Source of the DNA: Jacaranda mimosifolia
Lineage: Eukaryota; Streptophyta; Magnoliopsida; Lamiales; Bignoniaceae
Direction of reading: 5' to 3'
Assembly (NCBI GenBank): GCA_018894105.1
Contig: CM032129.1
Span: 28,599,468-28,663,467 of the forward strand
Length of the DNA: 64,000 nucleotides
Within the stretch, counting starts at the first letter, position 1, and the number at the start of each line of letters is the position of its first letter. The notes under the pieces were generated by a model. It was not told the origin of the DNA. It did no database searches and saw only the letters and a program-made list of their open reading frames with translations. The position numbers were made by a program, and so were the translations under genes. Positions 37,558 through 49,900 of the stretch are shown here, piece after piece.

Positions 37558-37839
37558 GAGTCAAAGTCACTTTCATCGTATGACTTTACCGATCAATATT
37601 ACCGAGTTGAGATGTATCAACAAGCATACCAATCAGTGATAAACACTATTCCTACGTATGATATGCATATGTTCCCTCTAGATGATGATTGCGTCATTAA
37701 TGCACCTAATTGCCGATCTCAACCTGGGCATAGAAGGACACAGAGGATTCCATCACAAATTGATAAACGTGTAATTAAGTGTAAAAGATGTGGTAGAACA
37801 GGGCATAATCATCGAATCTGCAAAGAATCAGTAATCTAG
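37558..37839 (+). pseudogene. MULE transposase C-terminal remnant with CCHC zinc knuckle
   Basis: The frame opens at about 37558 and ends with TAG at 37837-37839. It contains the tail typical of MuDR/MULE transposases: DQYYRVEMYQQAYQSVI, INAPNCRSQPGHRRTQRIPSQ, and the zinc knuckle CKRCGRTGHNHRIC (CxxCxxxGHxxxxC). The catalytic DDE domain that should precede it is missing. There is no start codon of its own in a sensible context. Confidence 0.8.
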
Positions 37840-37848
37840 CTAAATTTT

Positions 37849-38420
37849 GTACCTTAATCTAGGAGATTTATACTTGATTTCATGACATTTGTACTTTATT
37901 TCGGTAATCATGTACTTGATTTAGCGTGAAATTGGTATTTTTGTATATTGTCCGAGATATCAATTATTTTGTACCCCAATCTGGGAGAACTATACTTGGT
38001 GTCATGACGATTATACTTTATTTCGACAACTATGTATTTGATTTAGCGTGAAATTGGCATTTTTGTATGTTTTCGGAGATATCAGTTATTTTGCACCCTA
38101 ATCTGGGAGAATTATACTTGATTTCATGACAATTGTACTTCATTTCGGCAATTATGTATTTGATTTAGCGTGAAATTGGCATTTTTGCATGTTGTCCGAG
38201 ATATCAATTTTTTTGTACCCCAATTTGGTAGAATTGTACTTGATTTCATGACATTTGTACTTCTTTTTGGCAATAATGTACTTGTTTAGCGTGGAAGTTA
38301 GCAAATGGATGTTGTCCAAGATATAGTGCTTTCGTACCTTAATCTGAAAGATTTATATTTGATTTCACGACATTTGTATTTCATTTCGGCCATTATGTAC
38401 TCCATTTCTTAATATTTTTA
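37849..38420. repeat. Tandem array 2 inside the MULE (unit ~122 bp)
   Basis: The landmark GTACC(T/C)(T/C)AATCT occurs at 37849, 37971, 38093, 38215 and 38334, i.e. spacings of 122, 122, 122 and 119 bases. Each unit also has GATTTCATGACA(T/A)TTGTACTT, GATTTAGCGTGAAATTGG and a TTGTCCGAGATATCA word. About four and a half copies start only ten bases after the transposase stop codon. Confidence 0.88.
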
Positions 38421-38749
38421 CTAATATTGTTGAATTAAAATTTGTTCCATGATTTGCTTTTTAAGTCTCAGTAATTAATAACCAAACTCTAAAAATGTGT
38501 GTAATATTTATTATATGAATAAAATAATATTAAAGTTTTAAAGTATTAACCACTAATGTTCAACGAATGAATGTTATCAATCGCAGTAATATAAAGAATA
38601 CTTATGCTTTCAAAGATATAAACAAATGAGCATTTGACAATAATATTCACCCTATAACCTGTACAAATACGTACTTCATCTGATCCGATAATCTCAAAAT
38701 ATTATATTTGACTATCACTACAATTATTGGAGACTAATTATTCAATTGC

Positions 38750-39745
38750 AATAAGTGTACTTCAACATAACACTATTTATACTTTGTTTGTTCTACGTTT
38801 GTACTATATTTTCATCATATTGTACTCAAATTCACTATCCGGTTTCAATTGAATTGAAGTGTACTTTAACATAACACCATTTATATTTTGTTTGTTCTAT
38901 ATTTGTACTTTATCTTCATCATATTGTACTCAAATTCACTGCCCGATTTCAATTTAATTGAGGCGTACTTCAATTTATACTTTGTTTGTTCCATATTTGT
39001 ACTTCATTTCTATCATATTATACTCAAATTCACTGTTCAATTTCAATTTAGTTGAAGTGTACTTCAACATAACACCATTTATATTTTGTTTGTTCCATAT
39101 TTGTACTTCATTTCTATCATATTATACTCAAATTCACTGTTCAATTTCAATTTAGTTGAAGTGTACTTCAACATAACACCATTTATATTTTATTTGTTCT
39201 ACGTTTGTACTTCATTTACATCATATTGTACTCAAATTCACTGTCCAACTTCAATTTAATTGAAGTGTACTTCAACATAACATCATTTATACTTTGTTTG
39301 TACTTCATTTCCATCATATTATACTCAAATTCACTGTCCGGTTTCAATTTAATTGAACTGTACTTTAACATAACAACATTTATACTTTATTTGTTCTACG
39401 TTTGTACTTCATCTTCCTCATATTATACTCAAATTCACTGCTCGATTTCAATTTAATTGAACTGTATTTCAATATAACACAATTTATACTGTATTTGTTC
39501 TATATTTATACTTCATTTCCATCATATTGTACTTAAATTCACTACCTAATTTCAATTTAATTGAAGTGTACTTCAACATAACACCATTTATACTTTATTT
39601 TTTCTATATTTGTACTTCATTTCCATCATATTGTACTCAAATTCACTGCTCGATTTCAATTGAATTGAAGTGTACTTCAACATAACACAATTTTTACTTT
39701 GTTCGTTCTACATTTGTATTTCATTTCCCTCATATTGTATTGAAA
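38750..39745. repeat. Tandem array 3 inside the MULE (unit ~104 bp)
   Basis: The landmark (G/A)TACTCAAATTCACT is found near 38822, 38926, 39020, 39124, 39228, 39320, 39424, 39529 and 39633; most spacings are 104, a few 92-94. Each unit includes AATTGAAGTGTACTTCAACA, TAACACCATTTATACTTTG and TTTGTACTTCATTTCCATCA. About ten copies. The TACTTCA words give short repetitive open frames that are not genes. Confidence 0.9.
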
Positions 39746-39859
39746 TCAAAATATTATAAATGCTTGATGGAAAATTATACTTACATACAAAATAATATTA
39801 TAAACAAAGTATGCTCATTACATATGTATGTACATACAAAGTATGATTCAAACCCTACA

Positions 39860-41520
39860 GGCTTAAATGTTTTGTACTACAATTGCTTCTAAAATGTACT
39901 ATAGATACACAGGTTATATACTACATTTTCAGTTAATGTATACTACATGCCTGAATATTTTTGTACTACAGATGCTTCTAAAATGTACTGCATATATGCA
40001 AATATTAAATTATAATTTAATTTAATCTACATGCTTGAATGTTTTGTACTACAGATTCTTCTAAAATGTACTGCAGTTACATAGATTATATGCTACACTT
40101 TTGCCTGATGTGTACTGCAAGCATAAATGTTCATACTATATTTGCTTCTAAAATATACTGCAGTTACACAGATTATATACTACACTTTCATTTAATGTAT
40201 ACTGCAGGCTTAAATATTTTGTACTACAGTTGCTTCTAAACTATACTACAGATACACAGATTATATACTATATTTTCAGTAATGTATACTGCACGCTTGA
40301 ATGTTTTTGTACTACAGATGCTTATAAAATATACTGCATATACACAGATTATATACTATAATTTCATTTAATCTATAGGCTTGAATGTTTTGTACTACAT
40401 TTTCGCAACTTCCTCTCCCGGTGTCCAAATCACTTGCCGCTTGAACCGTTGGATAGCTCTCGGCTTATACATTAACTCCACAAAGTTCCAGCTCTGTCCG
40501 ATTCTCCATGGAATAGTAATTTCCCTCGCAATAAGCTGGAATTACAGCATTGCCACTGCACTGCCGCATTCTAAAGATCTTCGCCGTTTCCTATCCAAAC
40601 GGAACCGTCTACTGGTGAAACTTGGTGGGAACGTTGCCAACACCTCAAGGAACACCCCACTGAAACAGTTTCACAAAATTCCTTTTCCAAGCCACTCTAC
40701 TCAATGCATCTTTGCACTACCTGCGTGCAATAAGACCGCTTCAGGTCGCCCTCAATGTTCGGTGCCCAAACGGACACGGAATGACTTCAAACTTGGTGGG
40801 AAGCATCCTCATAACTTAAGGAATATGCCATTGAAATAGTTTTTCAAACCGCACCTCGTAAGAGTCTCTGCTCATGGGCTTTTTTCGCCTTACCGAGTGA
40901 GTCAACAACGCCTTGTCGCTCCTAATGCCCCTTGAAGTCAAGGTTGCCATTCTTCTCTAATGAGCGACCCATGACATTCTCCCCCACTTGATCCATTGAC
41001 ATCCTCGTCAACATATACATAAGGACTCGAAGTGTATGCGGTGCCCCAACTCAACTCTGATCTCTTTTTGCACCGGATTAATTTAGCTCCTCTTTACACA
41101 GATTATATACTATACTTTCATTTAATGTATACTACAGGTTTAAATATTTTGTACTACAGTTACTTCTAAAATGTACTACAAATACACAAATTATATACTA
41201 CATTTTCAGTTAACGTATACTGCATGCTTGAATGCTTTTGTACTATAGATGCTTCTAAAATGTACTGCATGCACACAAATTATATACTATAATTTCATTT
41301 AATCTGCAGCTTTGAATATTTTGTACTACAAATACTTTTAAAATGTACTGCAGTTACATAGATTATATACTACACTTTTGCTTAATGTGTACTGCAAGCT
41401 TGAATATTTATACTACATTTGCTTCTAAAATATACTACAGTTATACAAATTATATACTACACTTTTGCTTAATGTGTACTGCAAGCTTAGATGTTTTGTA
41501 CCACAAATAATATACTACCA
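39860..41520. repeat. Tandem array 4 inside the MULE (unit ~83-89 bp), split by an insert
   Basis: The landmark TTTTGTACTAC occurs near 39874, 39963, 40046, 40133 (variant), 40221, 40309 and 40392, then again after an insert near 41151, 41240, 41323, 41410 (variant) and 41498. Spacings are 83-89 bases. Units also share GCTTCTAAAATGTACTGCA and ACACAGATTATATACTACA. Confidence 0.88.
40399..41092. other. Foreign, GC-richer insert in tandem array 4
   Basis: About 690 bases of clearly different composition interrupt the array; the array resumes with TTTACACAGATTATATAC. It holds a degenerate direct repeat of ~171 bases (AAACGGAACCG near 40597 and AAACGGACACG near 40768, both followed by AAACTTGGTGGGAA), and ends with CATGACATTCTCCCCCACTTG-type sequence that I recall as a common plant repeat. 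The 152-codon frame across it (to 40839) begins inside the array and has no recognisable domain. No target duplication was evident. Confidence 0.6.
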
Positions 41521-42160
41521 CTTTCAGATAATTTCATCGTATAATTTCAGGTAAAAAGAAGTATAAACCTCAAAAAAGTGAAGTACAACTTTTATGCCTT
41601 TCAAGTACAAATCAAAAACTTCCCATCTCACAAATAAAATTATATATATCAATTGGGTTCAAGTGTTTAACAACTAAATAGGAAATAAAAACCCTAAACA
41701 TGAGAAAATAGACAAGAAATAAGTATAACACTGAAAAATCATAGACATTTAAAACTGTAAATGCAGAAAACATACATTTGTTTCTTTTTATCACTTCTTT
41801 TTGTATTTCGCTTCTTGTTGCCATTGTTTCTCCTTCCATTGTCACAAAAAAAATGGCAAAAATTTTGGTGTCTTTTTTTTTTTTCTTTCTCGCATCAATG
41901 GCAGAGGAACGATTTCGCGTCCTTTTGTTTGGCCGCTTGGAGAAGTCGTCGATTTTAGAAAAAAAATAAATGAAAGCATTCTTCTTGAAGAGAAAAACGC
42001 ATTTCTCAGGTATTTTTGTTGTTTTCTCTAACTACAAGGATATATGTGTCTTTCTAAAAGATATGGGGAGTGATTTCTAAGTTTTGTGAAAAAGTAGGGA
42101 GTTTAGTGTGTAAAAATTCAAATGGGGACTGATCACTAAAATGAAAGTAGGATTAGGAAT

Positions 42161-42576
42161 TTTTTTCTAATTAACCGAAATTTTATTACCATTAAAAATC
42201 TATAAATTACGAACAAATTAATTTGATTGACAGAATATATGTGAAGCGAATTTATGTACATCCTGGCGGCGGCGAAAACAAACAGCTAATTGACACGTCA
42301 GTCGTCGTCTGGTGGCCCTTCAAAAATCAAAATCCCGCCACTGCGCAGGTCATATTTGTCCCGACATACCCCTAAATTTTGACATTCGACCGCCGCTCAC
42401 GCCAAAATTTTTGAATTCGGACAGCACCTCCACCTCCCAATAATTCTCAGACAAAATCCATCAGACGCACATACACACATACAATTCTATCTCGTCATCT
42501 CTGAAAGACAAACCAAGAAACTTCAATTGCCAAAAACAGAAGTAGGAAAGATAATTTCTCCAAGAAGAGAACGAAA
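42161..42576 (+). promoter_or_regulatory. Promoter and leader of the coiled-coil gene
   Basis: The region between the MULE end and the ATG at 42577 is GC-richer than its surroundings at 42255-42430. It contains AATCCCGCCA near 42340, which resembles an E2F site, and GACGTGTCA near 42294. A purine-rich leader (GAAAGACAAACCAAGAAAC, 42502-42520) precedes the start. No clear TATA box. Confidence 0.4.
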
Positions 42577-45002
42577 ATGGCTTCTTCAATCAGGCCTGCA
42601 ACTCGCTACACCAACAGCCTGAACAGCTCCACGAAATCCAACCCCTCCTCATCCACTGAATTTCATTCCTCACGTGACACATCACGTGCCGTCGTCACCA
42701 AGAAGAAAAACGATGCCACCCACATCAATTTCAGTTCCATGGTCAAGAAATTGGTGGATAACAAGAAGGCGGCCAAGAATTTCAACAAGGAGCCCAAGTT
42801 TGTAGTGGCGGCGGACTTCTTGGCGGAGGATTTGAAGAAGAATGTGAAAAAGGGCTCCGGGTTAAGTGGGCTGCACAAGAAGCTGTTCAAGGGGTCGACG
42901 GGATCGTCGGCAGGGGGAAAACGGGGAGAGGAGAGTACTGGGAAGGCGCTGACTGAGGTCAGAGGGAACACGCGGACTCTGGCTATGGTGCTGAGGAGTG
43001 AGAGGGAGCTTTTGAGTATGAACAAAGAGCAGGAGGAACAGATTGCTGAGCTTAAGATGTTAGTAGAGGAGAAAAGCAGAGAGGTAGTTGAAAATATTGA
43101 TTTTTTTTCTCAATTTGTTCTTGTTGGGTGGATTTTGTTTAATCAAGATTTCTGGCAAAGTCTCATTTGAATTTTATTCTCAATTTGTTCAATCAAGATT
43201 TCTGGTAAAGTCCCATTTGGATTTTGTTCTCAATTTGTTCTTGTTGGATGGATTTGTTTAGTGAAGTCTCAATTTGATTCTACTGATGATTATACGATGT
43301 TTTAGGTTGAAAAGCTGAAAGATTTGTGCTTGAAGCAAAGGGAAGAAATAAAGTCTCTGAAAAGCACCGTACTGTTCCCTGATGTTATGAATTCACATCT
43401 TCAAGATCTTCTGGAGAAGCAGGGTTCAGAACTAAAGCAGGCAAAACAGCTAATTCCAAGTCTTCAGAGGCAGGTTACTTCACTTACTGGACAATTACAA
43501 TGCTTTGCTGAGGATCTTGCTGAGGTAGCACTCATTTTCTAGTTCAAACAAACACATGATAGACAAGCATTTACTTTCAGTTGGATAAAAAATGGACCAA
43601 AGATTTTCATTACAATGTTGTCCATATTCATATTGGCCCAGACTTGTATTTAAATGATTTGCTTCCCGAGGATCATGAGTGAATAATTGCCATGGATACA
43701 AAGCTAACAAAGTTTTTGAATGGGTACCACCACCTTATTGCTTTTGACCGACGGAACATAAAGGAAAAGGCAGAGTTTAACCTCAAGAAAAGTACATGAG
43801 GTTTTAAAGGGCCCTTTGGAAATATAAAACATTATTTGGTATTCTAGAGGTCTCATTTCATTCTTTCTTGATCCGCATAAATGTCTAATGTGATCAATTA
43901 ACAAAGAAAACTAGTGTGTGTTACTTCTGAATTAATTTTTAATAGCCCATGATGAGATATATATATAAATGTGTGTGTGTGTGTGTGTGTATCCTATCAG
44001 AAACATTCTTTATGCTTCTTACGGAAACTTCATGACCTGTTAATCATGTATTCCTAACTTTATTGCACTTTAGTACTGTTGTATACATGCACGTAACCTA
44101 GTTGTATAGGAACCAATTTCCACTTTAATGTTTCTGTTTGCAGGTGAAGGCGGATAAATATTCTGGGAGACGATACGGTGACAATCACTTCAGCTCTCCA
44201 AGGACACTGTCATATGATCAAGAAGATGGAGCTAATTCTCTGGTAAAAGCACTTTGAACCGGTCAATCACAATTAACAAATGATAACAATTTACAAAGGG
44301 AAATAGAAAGAACTACTAATCTTGTAAACCTGTCATGTGTATAAGCTTGAGATATCTGCAGGCTTAGTTCCTCTTATTTCAGATGAACTAATATATACTA
44401 ACATGAACAATATGATGGATGTTAATAATGATCTCTAAGTGTCTCATTCCGCATCAAATTTCAAACTATATTGCAAAAAGACCATATAGTTGACTTTATT
44501 AGTAGATATTTTTGAGTTTTTTCCCATAGCACAGACTCGTTTCATCAGCACCAATTTTGTAAGTTAAGTATCTTCCTCTATCAAACAGGTTGATCAGGAA
44601 TTCAGCTCTGGAGATTACACAACCCCAGAGAGCCCAGACAACATGTTTCTGAAAGATTTGAATCCCTGCCTAACACCTTATAATGCCAAGATGAAGTCCA
44701 AGGTTCTTGTCTCTGCAATTCTTTGATAATCCCATGAAATTTCCATTTCACTGAAACCCCAGCATACTAACTCTTAAGACATTTTTTCCTAGGAATTTGA
44801 TGGTTATGATTCCCCTGATGATCATGGATTATATAGAAGTGATATGGCACCATCTCGCGATACTGGCTTTAATACCTCTGCAGCCAAGCCCTCCAAGAGT
44901 TCCGACTGTTGCCAATCTTCCAGGACAGGAAATGGTTTAGCTCGCAGATCTGATGAAAGCAAATGTAGGTATGGGAAACAAATGCATCATAAAATTTTCT
45001 GA
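42577..45002 (+). CDS. Coiled-coil protein, five exons, function unknown
   Basis: Model: exons 42577-43083, 43306-43524, 44144-44242, 44589-44702, 44793-45002, all GT-AG and phase 0; 382 residues. The N-terminal ~150 residues are Ser/Lys-rich and basic (MASSIRPATRYTNSLNSS; INFSSMVKKLVDNKKAAKNF; SGLSGLHKKLFKGS). A coiled coil spans about residues 140-245 (LRSERELLSMNKEQEEQIAE; KLKDLCLKQREEIKSLKST; QAKQLIPSLQRQVTSLTGQL). The acidic, Ser-rich tail ends KQMHHKIF. A possible splice donor after TGTAG at 44968 could add a further exon, but the read-through to the TGA at 45000-45002 looks natural. I do not recognise a named family; a cytoskeletal or scaffold role is only inferred from the coiled coil. 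The start context AAAATGGC is good. Confidence 0.78.
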
Positions 45003-45912
45003 TAAATGTTAAGTTCTGGAGATCTTTTTGGGGCATTTCATTTTGTCGCTGCAGCCTATCCTGTTCCTAGTTCTTGATGCTTCTTATGTAGTTTCGGAAA
45101 ATTTTGGTTGTCTGTATATCATAAGATGTTTTGGCTATCTATTTAAAGGAAATTTAGTATATATCAGGATTTTTTTTATAATTTATTCACATGAAAATTG
45201 CTCATTATAAGCATGAAAAAGTATATCAACTATGCAATTGCATAAGTATTATATTTTCTGGTTTCATTCAATTTCTTGCATTTTTATTGCATGCTGCGGT
45301 GCTGTACGATGACGTGAGGAATTAGATTACTCTTGTTCAATAGTTTAAATTCTCTATTTCTTTGGTGTTAATAAATTAATTGTAAATTATATAAGTTTGA
45401 TATGTATGTATCAAATAAAATATATGATGAGATATAAATTAAAATAAATGGTCGAAAATAGTGATTGTCAATGAATACTAATTCAGTCTTAATTTGTTGA
45501 TGGAACTATGAGATGTCACTCATTAACAAAACTACCTCATGCCTTCGTTGTCACTACAGAAAATATAGCATTACTTATGTTCATTTGGTGATGATTTTTC
45601 TTTTGTTTGTAATAATATTGGTTAATTGATAGAAAATATTATAATAATGATAAAAATTAATGTTTAAAGTCATTACACGCATATGATAATTAATAAAAAT
45701 TAGAATTATGATATGTGATAAATTTTTTGTTATTGTTATATATGTGTGCCACTTATTAATGAAAATAATAATTTACACCCAATTCTATGATTGTTAAGGA
45801 CCCGCCTCAGCGTTATTCCTTTCTCCCAAAATGCACTAGTACTTTTACACATGAATTTAATGAAATAAAAAGAAGATAAACACAAAGAAAATCTATTTTG
45901 AAGAAGGTATGC

Positions 45913-45944
<32 letters not shown>

Positions 45945-46958
45945 GTATATGTATGTGTGCCCATGTATATATACATAATATTTGTTAGGATTCAAATTTT
46001 AAATTTCACATTTATACATATGAAGATGTTATCGTTGCCAGTTGGCCATTCTATGGTATTTTGAAGGATGTTGAAAATCAAGGAATAAATATTTATAACA
46101 TATTTGAATACATTCTAAACAAGTATATATTAGCTAATATATGAATTGCTATATATTATTTCACTGAAATATATATTTCAATTCTGAACAATATATTTTC
46201 ATATGTTATAATTTATTTTATGCAGAAATAAATATATAAATATAGTTAGTACCCATCGAGTATCAAATTAATTTAACCATTTCAAACAGTCCAAATACAA
46301 AAGTCCTAACTAATAACAAAATTGAAATGAATGTGTTGGGAGTACATTCTAAGTAAATCGTACCAATAGTATTTCGATATAATTAATCTCTGTTATTTAA
46401 AATTATAGCCGTCCCTTAAAATTTGGCTCACACAGATTTTAGGTATCCTTCCACACCTCAACTAAGCCCCAAATTTAGGACTACATAAACAAATAAATTC
46501 AATTCCTACCCATTAACAAAGTACGAGTCGGGAACATCATATGAATGATATTATGTTAGCCATACTTCAACCAAAATTATTATTTTTGTGAAACAAATTT
46601 TATACTCCAAATTACATTTAAAAAAATTTACATCTCTTTCTGTATTTCAATCCACCAGCATTAAAGAAGTTGCTAGAAAATGATACAAGAGCTACATCTT
46701 CCATCAACATAAACAACAAGCTATCAAATTGATAAGACAATTATACATGTACATATACATAACAAGGAACAATTTCCTATACAAATAAAACATTCTACCA
46801 AAATTGGATTCCCATAGAATTGTACCGCCCACCAAAAAAGAGACAAAAAAAAATTGTGATATGCACATAGTTGCAGTACAACTAAGACAACAACTCTAGT
46901 GGGCAGATCCTTATTACATGTAACTAATTGTAAGTTATTACTCAAAACAGTAACTTTC
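45003..46958. other. Intergenic region between convergent genes
   Basis: AT-rich DNA with an (AT)n tract at ~45918-45942 followed by a GTATGTGTGCCCATGTATAT block and a GGATTCAAATTTTAAA segment at 45985-46010, again resembling the SINE-like family. The 60-codon minus-strand frame at 45813 comes from the microsatellite. The part nearest 46958 is the 3' UTR of NAR1. Confidence 0.45.
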
Positions 46959-49900
46959 TCACCAGTTCTGCAACTGAGAGGAAATACTTTTCATGACCGG
47001 ATGGTATTCTGTGCGCAGATGTCTCTTTGCTTTTTCTGAACCAGGTTCCCCAAGCCATTCGTCATATAGCCTTTTGATTCGAGGATTTTCAAATGGTTTG
47101 GCATCCAAAACCTAAAAGATTAGGAAACTAGAATTATCAAGCATCTACCAAGTTAAATTTTCACTATATTAAGGAGAAGACATAAAAAATTGTCACTATA
47201 TCTTGAAAATTGAATGGAATTGCAAATTGCAAATTTGAGCTATATCTTCACACACACCCAAACTATAGAAGGCCAGCACTGCCAATTAAAACTTACATTT
47301 TCTGAGTAAGTTGTTTCCAACAACTGAATCAAATCTTTTGCAGATTGCCCCGGCTTGGGCTTGATCTGACCTCCACCATTCAAGCATCCTGTTACAGGTG
47401 CAAACGTGACAAAACTCAACAAGGATCTATATAGCAAATAATAGACATAGATGGATGATCCTAAATTTACATAAAAATCACTGAGACAAGGGTACTACCT
47501 GAAGGGCAGGCCATGATCTCCAAAAAGTGATATTCACACTTTCCACTTTTAATTTTCGTAACAATGTTTCGCAGGTTCCTGAACCCATAACACAGCGCAA
47601 ATCTCAACAAAATTTTACCATTTACCTGCATTACAAGCAGCAAATACTGTTTTCTTAGAACCAACATAATATGAAAAATAACACTACTTACAGGAAAATA
47701 GATGGTGTGCTGACATAGTCAGAGAGCAGACAATCTTGTGCTTATTTTTGCAGAGGCTAGTGAGATCAGTGAAATGGATACCACATATGAGGTATCAGAT
47801 CTCATTTAGCAACTAGGAAATATTAAGTCAAACTAGATCATTTCGAAGACAAGGACCAATATTTTCCACAAATCTAAAAAGATTGTTAACAAGGACAGGT
47901 CAGACTTACTTCAAGAGTCACTTCACGAAAATCAACATTCCTTATAGTCTTAAACTCAAGAGGGCCTTCAATGTCCTTTCCGAACAGCACTTTTGCTGCA
48001 TATCGGAATACTGTGTCAGCATATCCTCCAGAACTTCCAGGGACACCATAGAGATGGCCTTCTTCATCTACATTTGACAATCTGTTGATGAATAATATCA
48101 TTCTATTAGTCATAAGCCATCTGTTAGATTTTCAAGATAACTTAGGAATTGTATAGATTCTTACAGAGTATCCACTGAAGATTCCTCCAAGGAAGTAAAA
48201 TCAACTGATCTCGACTGCAAGAGTCAGATATTATCAAAAAATTGAAGAAAAATGTACGAAAAAAGAGAAAAAGGGAAATAAGTTATACTATACTTCCAGA
48301 TTTTTATCACTAAAAGCTTACCTGAATTAAATCTAAAACCTCTCCAGTAGTCAAAACTGAGTCTACCTCTGTAATCCTTTCACTATCAGAATCTACTTGA
48401 AAGACAAAGTCATCACGAGCAGCCTCAAGCTTTTTGTCATAACATGGCATCACAGTAACATGATATATATCCTCTGGCCTGCCGAGACACATAATATATC
48501 AACAAGATTAGTAACTAAATCCTCTCTTAACATTACCAATGTATACTTCGAGCCATGAGCCATTCCAATGACTCCTGATTAGCTAATACAAAGGACGAAA
48601 AACCATTTTACAACATAAGACTGATTAGTAGCTATCTCAAAACAATAGAGCATTCAAGTTCCATATTACTGATTTCAAACTATATCACTTCTTCCATGAT
48701 TTGAAGGGTGTCACATTCCAATGAGAACTCATCTCAAGACAAAAACTATGTAATCATGGAAGCAAAATATATATATACACAAATAACAATAACCTCAGAC
48801 ATAGTTTTTGGCACAGGTGGTTCTTAATGGCAGCTCCAATTGTTTGTTGGGGACTTTTCACTGAAGAAATATACGGAAGTATATAAGATCCAAGAGTTTT
48901 TTCTGCATAGCATATCCAACCTGCAATTTCAAATCATGGAATTATTAGATACAAGCCCAAAAAATACCATGCTAAATCACAAAATGAGTCACACACCAGG
49001 ACACGCTGATGAAATCATGGGAAGGGATGATTTCAATTTCTCATCATCAGTTGAATTGCTTTGCTTGTAACGATCGATGAATTCATTACAAGACTCAATA
49101 AGTGTTAAATCTCGACTGCTGCTGGTATCAAATATTGATCTCACCCCCAAAGACTTAAATAATGTCGTGAGTTTTCTAAAAACCTGAAGCCATTAAGAAA
49201 CTCATAACATGAGAAACACAGCCAAACTTGAAGAGTAGATGATTCATCCATTCAACATATAAACAGCAACAAGATCTTTTCCATATGTAACCTCTTAATT
49301 ACCTGAATGGGAGAAAGCCCAAAATGAACAGCAAGAGAAGCTCTAGACTGAGGAGACAGGGAGACAATAACAGCTTTTCCTTTGTTGAGGTTTGCAAGAA
49401 ACTCATCTAAACTCTGCTTCTCAAGCATAACTGTTTCTGCAGATGTTATGCACCCACTGCATGAGCATTGCGAACATCAGCTTTTTTTATTTTTTCTATT
49501 TATCTTGTAAAAATTATTTTAAAACTAGAGAATTAAATAGTCATACTGTGTGACCTCTTACCCCACGCACCCCCCCCCCCCCCAAACCCCGGGTGCCATC
49601 ATAGATTGTATATCATCACTGCTTGTGATCAACTAAAAGTTTGATTCACCAAGGTCACAAACAATACAAACGTACTTTACCTGCAAGCTAAGCAGTCTTT
49701 GAGCGAGATCTTCACAGGCTCAGTTTGCACTGCTTTAGGGGCATTCCTTGCTTTCCCAACATTCTGTTCATAAGCAGGAAAAACTCAAAAAATAGAAAAA
49801 TCGGAAAAAAAATAGATAAAACACATTTAAACGGTCAATTATGTATTTCCAGAGGGCATTTTACATTTTCCGATCTTTATGCCAACCTTCTTGTTACCTT

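Larger units (their letters stand above)
35421..42160 (+). mobile_element. Non-autonomous Mutator-like element (MULE) with tandem-repeat interior
   Basis: Long terminal inverted repeats of ~100 bases lie at 35421-35520 and 42062-42160. Both ends carry TGATCAGTCCCCA(C/T)TT, then an ACTCCCTA word, then ATCACTCCCCA, in opposite orientation. Just inside the left end is a transposase N-terminal fragment (35855-36088); in the middle is its C-terminal zinc-knuckle end (37558-37839). The catalytic core is absent. The rest of the interior is four families of tandem repeats and one foreign insert. I could not find a convincing 9-bp target duplication, so the outer borders are good to about 10 bases. 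Confidence 0.8.

Noticed and set aside
40381..40839. 152-codon open frame
   Set aside because: It begins in the tandem array, crosses the insert junction and has an internal duplication that follows the DNA repeat; no known domain.
36090..41520. Regular repeats that might be a CRISPR array
   Set aside because: Units are tandem without unique spacers, the sequence is plant nuclear DNA inside a Mutator-like element, and there are no cas genes.
44968..45002. Possible splice donor (TGTAG/GTATGG) extending the coiled-coil gene
   Set aside because: The read-through ends after ten more residues at a TGA with a plausible basic C-terminus, and I found no convincing further exon; kept as the gene end with some doubt.
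45813..45995. Minus-strand frame with Tyr-Ile repeats
   Set aside because: Direct translation of an (AT)n microsatellite.
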